DNA of 64,000 nucleotides from an uncultured Hyphomicrobiales bacterium (GCA_903861645.1 CAIOVE010000098.1:62001-126000), one strand, 5' to 3'. Positions 38,830 through 50,814 are shown, numbered from the stretch's first letter. Translations and numbers: made by a program. Notes: generated from the letters alone by a model not told the origin.

Positions 38830-40722
38830 ATGGCATTGATGGCTGGAGAAGCTGACGGCGTCGCGCTGGCGCCCGAAAGGGACGTGGAGATCGTCGCCGG
38901 TCGCGCGGTCGCGACGTCTCGCCGTCCGTGGCTGCGGGTCGTTGACCCCGCGAGTTTTTCGCCCGGCGCCCATGTCGAAATCCACTATCGGTCGAGCCTT
39001 TATGACGATCCCGTCCGTCCCGTTCTCCGGTTTCTGACCCCGGACGGGCCCCTCGATCGCCTGCTGCCGGGGCCGGTCGCGGGCGCGGGCGTCTGGACAG
39101 GGCGCGTCCCAAGGGGCGCGGACGCGGTTCTGATCAGCCCGACCCATTTGGCTGGCCGCTTCGACTTCAGGCTGGAAAGCGTCCGAACGGTGTCCGCGTT
39201 CAGACTGTACGGACGCGGCTTGCGCCGGTCGCCGGGCGACGCCATTGGCGCGCTGGCGTGTCGCGTCATCGGCTTCGGTCCGGAACATGATCGCAATCTC
39301 GCCTGGGCGACGGGGTTCACGCCGCTGGAGGACTACGCCGCGTGGAGAGCCGCGCGCGTCCGGCCCATCGAGCCGGATGGCCTCGACGCGCCGCGCGCCG
39401 ACTGGTCGCAAGGGGCGGGCTTTGTCGTTCGTCTGACGCCCGGCGGCGACGCCGAGGTCACGCTCCGATCTCTGCGCGGCCAGACGTTCCCCCGCTGGCG
39501 GCTCCATGAACCAGATGCGCGGACGGACGAAACGCCCGCGTGGGTTCTGACCCTCGCCGCCGGCGACGAACTCGCGCCTCATGCGCTCGCCTGTCTGTTC
39601 GAGCACGCCGCGCGCCATCCCGAGCGCCGCTTCATTTACGCCGACGAGGAGGCGCTGGACGCCGAGGGCCGTCTCGTGCCTCTCTTCAAGCCGGGCTGGA
39701 GCGCCTTGCTGGCGGGAGACGGCCCCTATCCCGGTCGCATGCGCGCCGCGCTCGCGCGCGGGCCCGACGAACTGGCGGCGTTGCTGGCCGAAACGCCGTG
39801 GCCGACCGGCGCCGTTGGCCACGTCCGCCGCGCGCTCATGCGTGGCCGTGGCGACTATGCGCGACCGCTGGCCGCGCCCGCGCCCGCCGCGCCCGTCGCC
39901 GGGCGGAGCGCCATTGTCATTCCCTCGCGCGACCGGGTCACGCTGTTGCGCGCCTGCGTCGACAGTGTTTTTGGCCGAACGCGCGCCGGCGATTTCGAGG
40001 TGGTCATCGTCGACAACGGCAGTGTCGAGCCCGCGACCGCCGCGTTTTACGCGGAACAGGGGGCGTCGGGTCGACCGGTGCGCGTTGTCGCCGCGCCGGG
40101 CCCGTTCAATTTTTCGCGTTTGTGCAACCTCGGCGCGGCGGCGGCGCCGGACGCGCGCCTGCTCGTGTTCCTCAATAACGACACCGAGGCGCTGACAACG
40201 GATTGGCTCGACCGGCTGGCGGCGCGGGCGATAAGTCCCGACATCGGCGCGGTCGGCGCCAAGTTGCTGTTTCCCGATGGCGGGGTCCAGCACATCGACC
40301 TCGTGCTTGGCCTTCAGGGCGCGGCGGGCGCGCCCGATCGCGGCGTCGACCCGTCGTGGCCGGGTTGGCTCGGTCGCGATATCGTCGCCCACGAGGCGAG
40401 CGCCGTCACGGCGGCCTGCCTCGCTGTTTCACGTGAAAAATTCGATGCTGTTGGCGGCTTCGACGAGGCGCTGGTGGTCGAACTGAACGACGTGGATCTC
40501 TGTCTTCGGCTGGCGGCGCGCGGTTGGCGCTGCGTCACGGAGCCGACCGCGACCTTGCTGCATCGCGAGGGCGCGAGCCGCGGCGGCGCCTCCCTGCAAC
40601 GACTCTCGAAGCACGCGGGCGAACGCGCGTTATTCAGCGAGCGCTGGTTCGACGTGGCGCGCGACGACCCGTATTTTCATCCGGGATTGTCGCTGGAGCG
40701 ATTGCGGACATCGCTAGGTTGA
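38830..40722 (+). CDS. Glycosyltransferase family 2 protein
   Basis: 630 aa; a second ATG three codons downstream is possible. The first 340 residues hold a beta-rich N-terminal region and a degenerate GT-A-like segment. The C-terminal half is a clear GT2 domain: AIVIPSRDRVTLLRACVDSV, VVIVDNGS, LLVFLNNDTE (metal-binding Asp) and GGFDEALVVELNDVDLCLRL. It likely transfers a sugar to a cell-surface polysaccharide. Its end overlaps the end of the convergent glycosyltransferase by 9 nt. No transport or other capsule genes are next to it. Confidence 0.85.
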   Translation: MALMAGEADGVALAPERDVEIVAGRAVATSRRPWLRVVDPASFSPGAHVEIHYRSSLYDDPVRPVLRFLTPDGPLDRLLPGPVAGAGVWTGRVPRGADAVLISPTHLAGRFDFRLESVRTVSAFRLYGRGLRRSPGDAIGALACRVIGFGPEHDRNLAWATGFTPLEDYAAWRAARVRPIEPDGLDAPRADWSQGAGFVVRLTPGGDAEVTLRSLRGQTFPRWRLHEPDARTDETPAWVLTLAAGDELAPHALACLFEHAARHPERRFIYADEEALDAEGRLVPLFKPGWSALLAGDGPYPGRMRAALARGPDELAALLAETPWPTGAVGHVRRALMRGRGDYARPLAAPAPAAPVAGRSAIVIPSRDRVTLLRACVDSVFGRTRAGDFEVVIVDNGSVEPATAAFYAEQGASGRPVRVVAAPGPFNFSRLCNLGAAAAPDARLLVFLNNDTEALTTDWLDRLAARAISPDIGAVGAKLLFPDGGVQHIDLVLGLQGAAGAPDRGVDPSWPGWLGRDIVAHEASAVTAACLAVSREKFDAVGGFDEALVVELNDVDLCLRLAARGWRCVTEPTATLLHREGASRGGASLQRLSKHAGERALFSERWFDVARDDPYFHPGLSLERLRTSLG

Positions 40723-41490
40723 ATCCGTTTCGCCGGTTGGCGCGATCGCGATCGTCGCGCGGCGCGGCCAGGGGTTCGGCGGAATGTCCCGCTCGATCCA
40801 CCGTCGGCGGAAGGGTTTGCGAGTCTCGTCGCTTTTCCACGAGCCCACGAAATGGTGGCGCGCGTGAACATGGGCGTTGAACGGCCAGCAATTCGGATAA
40901 TCGCGCGACGGCGCCCAATAGGTTTGCGCCAGAACGCTCATGCCCGCGAAGGGACGTTCGTAAAACAGGCGCGTCAGCATGCGCGGGCCGGTGATGTCCT
41001 CGATGTCGCCGCGTTTCGGGCGGGGATTGGCTCGCGCGAGCCGCGCGACCCGATCGATCGCCGCGGCGAAAAACGGATGCCCCGGCTCCCCGGCGAAGAT
41101 GAAATTGGCGATCTGCATGGGCCGCGCGTAGCCAAGTTCAGCCTGACGCGCGCGCGTCAAACGCGCCTCCACGCCCAGAATCGCGCCGCCAAGGGTCAGC
41201 AGCGGCGTGAAGGGCCTGACGCATTCGACATCCGTATCGGCGTAAACGCCGCCGAACCGGTGAACCGCGAGATAGCGGAACAGGTCCGACCGCATGACGC
41301 CGAAGGGGAAGCCATCGAGGACATCGAGCAGGGCCGGGTAGTCGCGGGCGACGAAGGCGCGAACGGCCGCGTCGTCGCGCAGGCGAAGCTCGAAACCGGG
41401 ATTGTGTCGGGCCCAGCTATCGCGCCATCGCGCTTCGCGGTCGTCGAGAACGCCGCGCGCGTTGGTCTGATGCAGGATGGGCGGGATCAT
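40714..41490 (-). CDS. Glycosyltransferase with DXD sugar-binding motif (OCH1/TcdA-like)
   Basis: 258 aa from MIPPILHQTN, the standard beginning of the Gly_transf_sug family. The nucleotide-sugar region is FGVMRSDLFRYLAVHRFGGVYADTDVECVRP, containing DTD of the DXD motif near residue 86. The acceptor is unknown; with the convergent GT2 gene it suggests glycan assembly. The two stop codons overlap, so the genes are expressed from opposite ends. Confidence 0.85.
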   Translation of the reverse strand: MIPPILHQTNARGVLDDREARWRDSWARHNPGFELRLRDDAAVRAFVARDYPALLDVLDGFPFGVMRSDLFRYLAVHRFGGVYADTDVECVRPFTPLLTLGGAILGVEARLTRARQAELGYARPMQIANFIFAGEPGHPFFAAAIDRVARLARANPRPKRGDIEDITGPRMLTRLFYERPFAGMSVLAQTYWAPSRDYPNCWPFNAHVHARHHFVGSWKSDETRKPFRRRWIERDIPPNPWPRRATIAIAPTGETDST

Positions 41491-41644
41491 CTGAAATCCA
41501 GGAGGGTCGGATGCGTGCGGCGTCACGCTAGTGGAGCGCCGCGCGGCGCGCAATGAAACGCCGCCGGGAGCGCTTCGCCTAGGTCGCGCGCCGTTGGCAA
41601 TCGCCCGGCGATGCCGGTACATTGGGGAGGGAGAGGAACCACCC

Positions 41645-42685
41645 ATGCGCCTAGGAATCTGGACACCCGCGCCCCTGTCGATGCGCCCCACGGTCGAGAC
41701 GCAGCCAGCCATTGACGCGCTGACGCGCTCGGGCGGCGGCGTCGACCGCAATTTCCTGTTCGCCGCTGAAATCCTGCAACGGGCCGAGCAGCTTGGATTC
41801 GAGATCACGCTCATCGCCCAGCGGTTTCTGGGGCCGGACCTTGATTCATGGGTTCATGCTTCCGCGCTCGCCACCCAGACGTCCAAAATCGAGATCATGG
41901 CGGCGGTGCATCCGGGCATCATGGACCCGCGCATCACCGCCAAGCTCGGCGCCTCCATCGACCGCATCAGCGGCGGACGCTTCTGCGTCAACATCGTCAA
42001 TGGCGGGCGACCGCATGAATTCGCGGTGTTCGGCGACTGGATCGAACAATCGGAGCCGCGCTACCGGCGCATGCGCGAATTCATCCAGGTCATGCGGGGC
42101 ATGTGGACCTCGGACGATTTCAACTTCAACGGCGAGTTCTACAAGGTGGCGCATGGAACCGTGCCGACCAAGTCGGTGCGCTTGCCGCACCCGCCAATCT
42201 ACGCCGCCAGCCGCGTCGACGAGGGCATGGATGTCGTCTCGCGCGAATGCGATCTCTGGTTCGTCAACTATGACAAGGATTATCGCCAGTACGAGGCGAG
42301 CCTGAAGCGCATCGAGCACGAGATCGGCCTGATGGAGCGTCGCACCCGCGAGCTTGGCCGCAAGATGCGCTATGGCATCAACGCCTGCCTGCTGATGGCC
42401 GAAACGGACGCGGAGGCCCAGGCCATCGCCGACGACTGGATGGCGCAGCTCGCGCGCGATCCCTCCATCGGTTCGGCGTCGGGCGGCGTGGGCGCCGCGG
42501 TCATCGGCAGCCGCAAGACCGTTCTGGAGCGTATCCGTCGCTATATCGACATGGGCGTCGAACTGTTCATGTTCCAGTTCTATCCCATGCGGGAGGGGCT
42601 CGAGGTTTTCGCCCGCGAACTTCTGCCCGAGCTGCAACGCGACATCGAGCGCCGCGCCCGTTCCGAGGCCCGGGTCGTCGCCTGA
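41645..42685 (+). CDS. LLM-class flavin-dependent monooxygenase (SfnG/SsuD-like)
   Basis: 346 aa luciferase-like TIM barrel. The segments VDRNFLFAAEILQRAEQLGFE, LGASIDRISGGRFCVNIVNG and PPIYAASRVDEG resemble FMNH2-dependent alkanesulfonate and dimethylsulfone monooxygenases. It would need a partner NAD(P)H:FMN reductase, which is not nearby. It is the first of four plus-strand genes (LLM, Bug receptor, ThDP enzyme, MetE-like) spaced by about 30-100 nt. The substrate is not predictable; organosulfur is one possibility. Confidence 0.85.
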   Translation: MRLGIWTPAPLSMRPTVETQPAIDALTRSGGGVDRNFLFAAEILQRAEQLGFEITLIAQRFLGPDLDSWVHASALATQTSKIEIMAAVHPGIMDPRITAKLGASIDRISGGRFCVNIVNGGRPHEFAVFGDWIEQSEPRYRRMREFIQVMRGMWTSDDFNFNGEFYKVAHGTVPTKSVRLPHPPIYAASRVDEGMDVVSRECDLWFVNYDKDYRQYEASLKRIEHEIGLMERRTRELGRKMRYGINACLLMAETDAEAQAIADDWMAQLARDPSIGSASGGVGAAVIGSRKTVLERIRRYIDMGVELFMFQFYPMREGLEVFARELLPELQRDIERRARSEARVVA

Positions 42686-42778
42686 GGCTTGTGCGCCGCG
42701 GCGCGCGGGGCTAATCCCTGCCGCGACCCAGTTTCGGGATCGGTCTGGTCCCGGTTCGCCATTCTGGCGCGGAGCGGA

Positions 42779-43813
42779 ATGTTTTTCATGCAACGATCAG
42801 TCAGGGCTTTGGCCATCGCGGCGCTTCTCATCGCGGGCGGCGGCGCGGTCGCGCAACCGGCGAGCGATCTTTACAAGGGCCGCAACGTCGATCTCTACAT
42901 CGGCTACAGCGCCGGTGGCGGCTACGACCTCTACGCGCGCGCCCTCGCGCGCTTCATCGGCCGCCATCTGCCGGGCAATCCGACGGTCACGCCCCGCAAC
43001 ATGGAGGGAGCGGGCTCGCTGCGGCTCGCCAACTGGCTTTACAACCTCGGCCCCAAGGACGGCCTGTCCTTCGGCACGTTCGCCCGCGGCACCGCGTTCG
43101 ATCCGCTGTTCGGCTCCACGCAGGCCCAGTTCGACGCGTCGAAATACAACTGGATCGGCAGCGCCAACAACGAGGTCAGCACCTGCGTCATGTGGGCGGC
43201 GGGCGGTGTCACGACCATGGACGATCTGTTGACCAAGCCCAGCGTCATGGGCGGCTCCGGCGGCGCCGCCGACACCGACCAGTTCGTCTATGTAATGAAC
43301 GGCGTGCTCGGCACGAAGATCAAGCTCGTGCAGGGCTACCCCGGCGGCAACGAGGTCAATCTGGCCATGGAGCGCGGCGAGGTGCAGGGCCGCTGCGGCT
43401 GGTCCTGGTCGAGCCTCAAGACGACGCATCCCGAATGGTTGCGCGACAAGAAAGTCACGGTCCCCGTGCAGCTTTCGCTGACCCGGCATCCCGAATTGCC
43501 GGATACGCCCGTCATCATGGATTACGCCAAATCCGACGCCGATCGCGCGATCCTGCGTCTCGTATTCGCGCGCAACATCATGGGGCGGCCCTTCGCCGCG
43601 CCGCCCGGCGTCGCGCCCGAGCGCGTGGCCATTCTGCGCAAGGCCTTCACGGACACCATGAACGACAAGGATTTCCTCGCCGAGGCGGCCAAGATCGATC
43701 TCGAGATCAATCCGGTGTCGGGCGAGGAGCTGCAATCGCTGGTGGCCGACGCCTATAAAACGTCGCCGGACATCGTCAAGCGGACGGCGGACCTGCTCAA
43801 GGGCATGAAATAG
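42779..43813 (+). CDS. Bug-like periplasmic binding protein
   Basis: 344 aa. GGAGCGGA precedes the ATG. The Sec signal MFFMQRSVRALAIAALLIAGGGAVA is followed by VDLYIGYSAGGGYDLYARALARFIGRHLPGNP, typical of a diverged Bug subgroup shared with the gene at 51315. The ligand is unknown and there is no adjacent permease. It sits inside a plus-strand run with catabolic-type enzymes, so it may deliver or sense their substrate. Confidence 0.83.
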   Translation: MFFMQRSVRALAIAALLIAGGGAVAQPASDLYKGRNVDLYIGYSAGGGYDLYARALARFIGRHLPGNPTVTPRNMEGAGSLRLANWLYNLGPKDGLSFGTFARGTAFDPLFGSTQAQFDASKYNWIGSANNEVSTCVMWAAGGVTTMDDLLTKPSVMGGSGGAADTDQFVYVMNGVLGTKIKLVQGYPGGNEVNLAMERGEVQGRCGWSWSSLKTTHPEWLRDKKVTVPVQLSLTRHPELPDTPVIMDYAKSDADRAILRLVFARNIMGRPFAAPPGVAPERVAILRKAFTDTMNDKDFLAEAAKIDLEINPVSGEELQSLVADAYKTSPDIVKRTADLLKGMK

Positions 43814-43912
43814 GAAAATCCGGCGCGCCGGCTTGCCGCGGGGCGTCCATTCACTAGACTGCGCGCCATCGATTGATGGCGTGGCCACATAAACCATGAA
43901 GAGGAAACACCC

Positions 43913-45625
43913 ATGACACATGAGAAGCCGCCGCGGACGGTCGCCGAGGATTACATGTCGGCCCTGCACGCCTGCGGCGTGAGCCACGTGTTCGCCAATG
44001 GCGGCACGGATTTCGCGCCGATCATCGAAGGCCTCGTGCAGATGAAGGCGCGCGGCGAGCCCGCGCCGGAATTCGTCACCGTGCCGCACGAAAACGTCGC
44101 GACCGCCATGGCGCAGGGCTACTGGAAGGTCGCCGGCAAGCCCGCCGCCGTGATGGTTCATGTCAACGTCGGCACCGCCAACACCATTTGCGCGCTGATG
44201 AACGCCGCGCGCGACAACGTGCCGATGCTGCTGGCCGCCGGGCGCACGCCGCTGACCGAGACCGGACATGCCGGTTCGCGCGATGTGCCGATCCATTGGG
44301 CGCAGGAACAGTTCGATCAGGCCTCGATCGTGCGCGAGAACGTCAAGTGGGATTATGAGCTGCGCCATGGCCAGCCAATCAACACGATTGTCGCCCGCGC
44401 GCTCGATATCGCCATGAGCGAGCCGAAGGGCCCGGTCTATCTGCAATTGCCGCGCGAGGCGCTGGGCGACGACGGAGTCAATCCCGGCCCGGCCATTCGT
44501 TCATTTCCCGCGGGCGCCGCGGCCGCCGCGCCGTCGCTCGCGGCTCTGGAGCAGGCCGCCGACATGATCGCCAAGGCGCAAACGCCGCTCATCATCGCCG
44601 GTCGCCCCGGCGCCTCGCCGGGCGGCTTCGAGGCGCTGGCCGCGCTGACGCTCGACGCGGTGATTCCCGTGGCGAGCGGGTCGCATCCCAACATGCCGTC
44701 GAACCATCCGATGAACCTGGGCATGCTGACCAAGCCGCTGCTGGAATCGGCCGACGTGATCCTCGTGCTGGAGTCCGCGGTGCCGTGGGTGCCGCGCGCC
44801 ATGCAGCCCTCGGCGGACGCCAAGGTCATCCACATTGCGCATGATCCGATGTTCCGCACCATGCCGTTGCGCGGTCACCAGATGGACCTCGCCATCGCCG
44901 GCGATTGCGGGCAGGCGCTCGTCATGCTGCGCGAGATGCTGAAGACCAAGATGCAGGGTCGCGAGACCGCGCGCGACAAGCGTCGCGCGCGCGTCGCCGA
45001 GCTGCGCCAGAAGATCGTCGATGGCCGCAAGGCGACCATCGAGAAGCTGAAGGACACGGCGCCGATCAGCCCGATTCTCGTCGCCCACGCGCTCAACATG
45101 GTGCGCGACGAAAGCGCCATCGTGGTGGAGGAACTCGGCGCGCCGTTCCCCTTCCTCGACATTACGCGTCCCGACAGCTTCATCACCGGCCATTCGGGCG
45201 CCCTGGGCATGGCGCTTGGGCAGGCGCTCGGCGCGAAGCTCGCCGCCGGCAAGCGGCAGGTCATCACCACGGTGGGCGACGGTTCCTACATGTTCGGCGT
45301 GCCGCTCGCGGCGCATTTCGTCGCGCGCGCCGAAAATCTGCCGACGCTGACCATGGTGTTCAACAACTCGCAATGGTACGCGGTGCGCCGCGCGACCATG
45401 TCGATGTATCCCAATGGCGACGCGGCCAAGCAGAACTCGCTGCCCATCGTCGACCTCGCGCCCTCGCCAGACTTCGAGAAGGTCGCCGAGAGCTGCGGCG
45501 GTTATGGCGAGCGCGTCGAGGATCCGGCCAAGCTCATTCCGGCCATCGAGCGCGCGCTCAAGAAGGTCGACGACGGTCAGCAGGTCACGCTCAACGTGAT
45601 CACGGGTCTACGGCCCTACGGCTGA
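43913..45625 (+). CDS. Cytosolic thiamine-diphosphate-dependent enzyme
   Basis: 570 aa with no signal peptide. The PYR domain has TVPHENVATAMAQGYWKVAGKP, with the catalytic Glu; the PP domain has GDGSYMFG (Asp at 456) and FNNSQWYAV. The family covers acetolactate synthase, benzoylformate decarboxylase and similar C-C lyases or ligases. The sequence does not allow a choice. It differs from the Tat-exported paralogue at 29302-31191 in the N-terminal domain and lacks a cytochrome neighbour. The MetE-like gene follows 32 nt later. Confidence 0.86.
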   Translation: MTHEKPPRTVAEDYMSALHACGVSHVFANGGTDFAPIIEGLVQMKARGEPAPEFVTVPHENVATAMAQGYWKVAGKPAAVMVHVNVGTANTICALMNAARDNVPMLLAAGRTPLTETGHAGSRDVPIHWAQEQFDQASIVRENVKWDYELRHGQPINTIVARALDIAMSEPKGPVYLQLPREALGDDGVNPGPAIRSFPAGAAAAAPSLAALEQAADMIAKAQTPLIIAGRPGASPGGFEALAALTLDAVIPVASGSHPNMPSNHPMNLGMLTKPLLESADVILVLESAVPWVPRAMQPSADAKVIHIAHDPMFRTMPLRGHQMDLAIAGDCGQALVMLREMLKTKMQGRETARDKRRARVAELRQKIVDGRKATIEKLKDTAPISPILVAHALNMVRDESAIVVEELGAPFPFLDITRPDSFITGHSGALGMALGQALGAKLAAGKRQVITTVGDGSYMFGVPLAAHFVARAENLPTLTMVFNNSQWYAVRRATMSMYPNGDAAKQNSLPIVDLAPSPDFEKVAESCGGYGERVEDPAKLIPAIERALKKVDDGQQVTLNVITGLRPYG

Positions 45626-45657
45626 TCCGTCGCGCGTCCTGATAACGGGGAGGAAAC

Positions 45658-46760
45658 ATGCATCCGCCATTTCGCGCCGAGCATATCGGCAGCCTGTTGC
45701 GGCCGACCGAATTGCTCGAATTGCGCCAGCGGCACGCCGCCGGCGCCGCGACGGCGGAAGCCCTGCGCGCGGCGGAGGACGCGGCCATCCGCGCCGCCGT
45801 CGCCATGCAGGAACGCGTTGGGCTAAGGGTTGTCACGGATGGCGAGTTTCGTCGCCATTCCTATCACAGCTACTTCTTCGCCCAGCTTGGCGACATCAAG
45901 CCGGACTATGTGCCCGGCGACGATGGCGGCGGCACGGCGACAACGCCGCGCCGCGCCGCACAGCCCATCGCGCGCATCAACAGCCGCGTCGCCTGGACGA
46001 AGCCCATTCACGTCGACGATTTCACTTTCCTGAAGTCGCTGACCTCGGCCATGCCAAAGATCACGATTCCCGGCCCCTGCGCGCTGCACTTTCGTGGCGG
46101 CGACGCCGCCGTGCTGGCGAGCGCCTACAAGGACACGGATTCGTTCTGGTCCGATATCGTCGCGGCCTTTCGCCAGGAGCTCGCCGCGCTCGCCGGGGCC
46201 GGTTGCGCTTACGTGCAGATGGATGAAACGGCCTTCGCCAAGTTCGGCGATCCCCACGTGCAGGCCTCGCTCGCCGCGCGCGGCGACAACTGGTCCGATC
46301 TGATCGACCGTTACATCGAGGTCACCAACGAGACGCTCAAGGGCGTGTCGGCGCCGCGCGTCGGCATGCATCTGTGCCGCGGCAATCGCGCCGGGCAGTT
46401 CCATTCCGAGGGCGGCTACGACGTGGTCGCCGAACGCCTGTTCAACAAGCTGGCGATCGACATCTATTTCCTCGAATACGATTCCGATCGCGCCGGCGAC
46501 TTCTCCCCGTTGCGCCATGTGCCGAAAGGCAAGCACGTGGTGCTCGGCCTTGTCTCCACCAAGACCGGCGAGATGGAGACGCGGGACGAAATCCGCCGTC
46601 GCGTCGACGAGGCGACGAAATATGTCGACCTCGATCGCCTGTCGATCTCGCCGCAATGCGGCTTCGCCAGCATCGATCGCGGCAACCCCCTGTCGCGGCA
46701 GGCGCAGGAGGACAAACTCGCGCTCGTGGTCGACATGGCCCGGGAAATCTGGGGCGAGGC

Positions 46761-46764
<4 letters not shown>
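45658..46764 (+). CDS. MetE C-terminal-domain-like methyltransferase family protein
   Basis: 368 aa, corresponding only to the C-terminal catalytic half of cobalamin-independent methionine synthase. The zinc ligands appear as HLC in [12 protein letters not shown] and Cys in [19 protein letters not shown] is a family N-terminus. Stand-alone members include methyl or alkyl transferases that act on other thiols, for example in alkylated-compound metabolism. The gene closes the plus-strand LLM-Bug-ThDP run and is convergent with cmk, overlapping its end by 4 nt. A second copy of this family lies at 55854-56978. Confidence 0.82.
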
Positions 46765-48930
<2,166 letters not shown>

Positions 48931-48940
48931 TCAGAAAATC

Positions 48941-49312
48941 GTGGCGAAACCAGAACTCGGCATGAAGCGCCAATGCCAGAATTGCGGCGCTAGGTTTTTC
49001 GACCTCAATCGCAGCCCCATCGTCTGCCCGAAATGCGCGACGGTGTTTCAGGCGCCGGCGATTTCCCGCGCCGCGGCGCGCCCCGTGGCGAACGACGACG
49101 GCGACGAGGCCGACGTGGCGCCGGTCGAGATCATTTCGCTGGAGGACGCCGACGCCGGCGACGAGAAGACCGCCGCCGCCGCCGTCGACGACGTGGAAAT
49201 CGAGGACGATGATTCCGCCGCCGATGAAACCTTCCTCGAGGAAGAGGAAGAGGACGCCGACGACGTCGCCGGCCTGATCGATGGCGACATCGAGGACGAC
49301 GAGGAAGCCTGA
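48941..49312 (+). CDS. TIGR02300-family zinc-ribbon protein
   Basis: 123 aa from a GTG at 48941 (VAKPELGMKRQ). A zinc ribbon CQNCGARFFDLNRSPIVCPKC covers residues 12-34. After a linker, the C-terminal 60 residues are almost all Asp, Glu and Ala. The family is restricted to alphaproteobacteria and is usually found near aroA/cmk; no function is known. It is divergent from aroA across 199 nt and precedes tRNA-Pro. Confidence 0.85.
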   Translation: MAKPELGMKRQCQNCGARFFDLNRSPIVCPKCATVFQAPAISRAAARPVANDDGDEADVAPVEIISLEDADAGDEKTAAAAVDDVEIEDDDSAADETFLEEEEEDADDVAGLIDGDIEDDEEA

Positions 49313-49350
49313 CCGGTTTCCATTCAACGGGAAAAGACGAGGGCTTGCCC

Positions 49351-49379
49351 TTGTCGACCCCGCCAACCGCGTCTATAAG
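49351..49379 (+). promoter_or_regulatory. Promoter of tRNA-Pro
   Basis: TTGTCG at 49351-49356 and TATAAG at 49374-49379 with a 17-nt spacer lie 38 nt after the zinc-ribbon gene and 70 nt before the tRNA. This is a good housekeeping-sigma match. Confidence 0.6.
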
Positions 49380-49449
49380 GCGCGCATCGGCGGCCCCGTT
49401 CAAAGGGCCGGCGGTCTTCCAGGGCCGCCGGTGGGAACGCCTGATAAAT

Positions 49450-49526
49450 CGGAGTGTAGCGCAGCCTGGTAGCGCACCTCGTTCGGGACGAGGGGGTCGG
49501 AGGTTCGAATCCTCTCACTCCGACCA
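49450..49526 (+). tRNA. tRNA-Pro (anticodon CGG)
   Basis: 77 nt with encoded CCA. The acceptor stem CGGAGTG/CACTCCG is perfect. The anticodon arm CCTCG-TTCGGGA-CGAGG gives CGG, reading proline CCG, and the T arm is GGAGG-TTCGAAT-CCTCT. A T-rich run (49527-49538) follows and probably ends transcription. Confidence 0.96.
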
Positions 49527-49685
49527 TTTTCTTTTTTCCATCGAATCGTCACGGCGGCCGGGCGCATATGCCTTCGACGTTTTCTCGATCATTACGAGCG
49601 CTGACGCGACCAACGAGTTTTTTGGCGATTGTGCGTCGGTTTCCGTCACGCTACCCTCGGGTCCGAGGATGTATCGGGATGGCGC

Positions 49686-50039
49686 ATGAAAACGCTGGCG
49701 GTTCTTGCTTGTTTGACCTGCCTGGCCACGCCCGCCTTGTCCGACATGGCGCCCATGCCCATTCCGCCCGCGATTCTGAATCCGCTTTTCGAGGGTTACG
49801 CGGCTGGCGCCATGTGTGGCTTAGTCGTGCGCATGGATGTCGCGGAAGCTTACTTGACGGACAAATTTGGGTCTGGCGTGAAATTCAACGCCGCGCAATT
49901 GGCCGCGATCACGTTCGCGCAGTCGAGGAAAATCGCCGCGACCATGGAAAGGTCCGGCGACAAGCGACGCTATTGCGGGAGCATGCTCGCCGCGTTTGGT
50001 CCGCGGGGAAAGCAAATACCCGGCCTGCTAGGCAACTGA
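49686..50039 (+). CDS. Hypothetical secreted protein
   Basis: 117 aa. A Sec signal MKTLAVLACLTCLATPALS is followed by a mostly helical mature domain with two cysteines (C44 in GAMCGLVV and C97 in RRYCGSML), which could form a disulfide. No family recognised. It lies alone between tRNA-Pro and a broken methyltransferase gene. Confidence 0.55.
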   Translation: MKTLAVLACLTCLATPALSDMAPMPIPPAILNPLFEGYAAGAMCGLVVRMDVAEAYLTDKFGSGVKFNAAQLAAITFAQSRKIAATMERSGDKRRYCGSMLAAFGPRGKQIPGLLGN

Positions 50040-50067
50040 CGGCGGCGCGGTTCAACGCCGCCGCGCG

Positions 50068-50814
50068 TTACTTGGCGCCATAAACGACGACGCGCGATCC
50101 GCGGCTGAATTGTTCGTAGTCGTCGGGATCGGGCTTGATGACCTCGATCGTCTTGAAGCCGAAGTCGCTCATCAGGAACAGCAGCGCGTTGAGCGAGGGA
50201 ACCAGCGCGATATCGGTCGAACCGCCTTCGCGCACGTGATGGTAGTCGGAGGAAAGCTAAAAGACACCGCTCACCTCGCGTTGCCAGATGTAGTGGCCTT
50301 CCTCGAGTTTGCCCGCGATGTCATACGGAAATATCTGCGTTTCGATGAGGATGTGCTTCTTGGAAAGCTGGGAGGCGAGCCGCAGCACGTGAATCGGATT
50401 TTCCAGATGATATAAAAGGCCATAAACGAGCACGAGATCCGCCGGGGCGATATCGTTCGTGGTCAGTTTCGTCAGGTCGCCCTGCGTGAACGTGACGTTT
50501 GACACGCCCAGCGCCGCCTGCATCGCGAGGCAGGCCGCGAAGCTTTCATCGCGGTATTCGACGCCATGGACCTGGCCAAAATGCCTGGCGAGTTCAAAGC
50601 TGAAATAACCCTCGTGCGAGGCGAAGTCGAGCGCGGTCAGGTTGCTGGCGTCGCCCACGCGCTCGGCGATGACGCGTCGCAGCTTGTCGCGGCGCGAAGT
50701 GTGTATGCGCAAGACGTCGGCGGGTATGTTCGTTTGCGTGATCGAACCGTCCGGCAATTCAAATTCGTAAAACCAGATTCGCTTTTTGACTTCGTCCAGC
50801 ATCGCCAAGCTCAT
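50068..50814 (-). pseudogene. SAM-dependent methyltransferase gene interrupted by an in-frame TAG
   Basis: The first 185 codons encode a class I methyltransferase (ALDFASHEGYFSFELARHFG as SAM motif I, VLVYGLLYHLENPIHVLRLA after it). The frame is then stopped by TAG at 50257-50259. Past the TAG the same frame stays open for 62 codons to TAA at 50068-50070 and reads LSSDYHHVREGGSTDIALVP, then a coherent helix and the closing strand SRGSRVVVYGAK. No frameshift is involved, so one base change would restore a 248-aa protein. Either the gene is decayed, the shortened product is used, or this is a sequencing error. Confidence 0.8.

Noticed and set aside
43824-43840. Short GC palindrome after the Bug receptor gene as a terminator.
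   Set aside because: It is a 12-nt loop-less CCGGCGCGCCGG with no T-run, which is common by chance in this base composition.
42797-44446. A 549-codon minus-strand open frame over a Bug receptor and a ThDP enzyme.
   Set aside because: It spans two unrelated plus-strand genes and has no family features.
50257-50259. Pyrrolysine or another recoding at the TAG in the methyltransferase.
   Set aside because: No pyl genes are visible in the window and pyrrolysine use is not expected in this lineage. Mutation or sequencing error is simpler.
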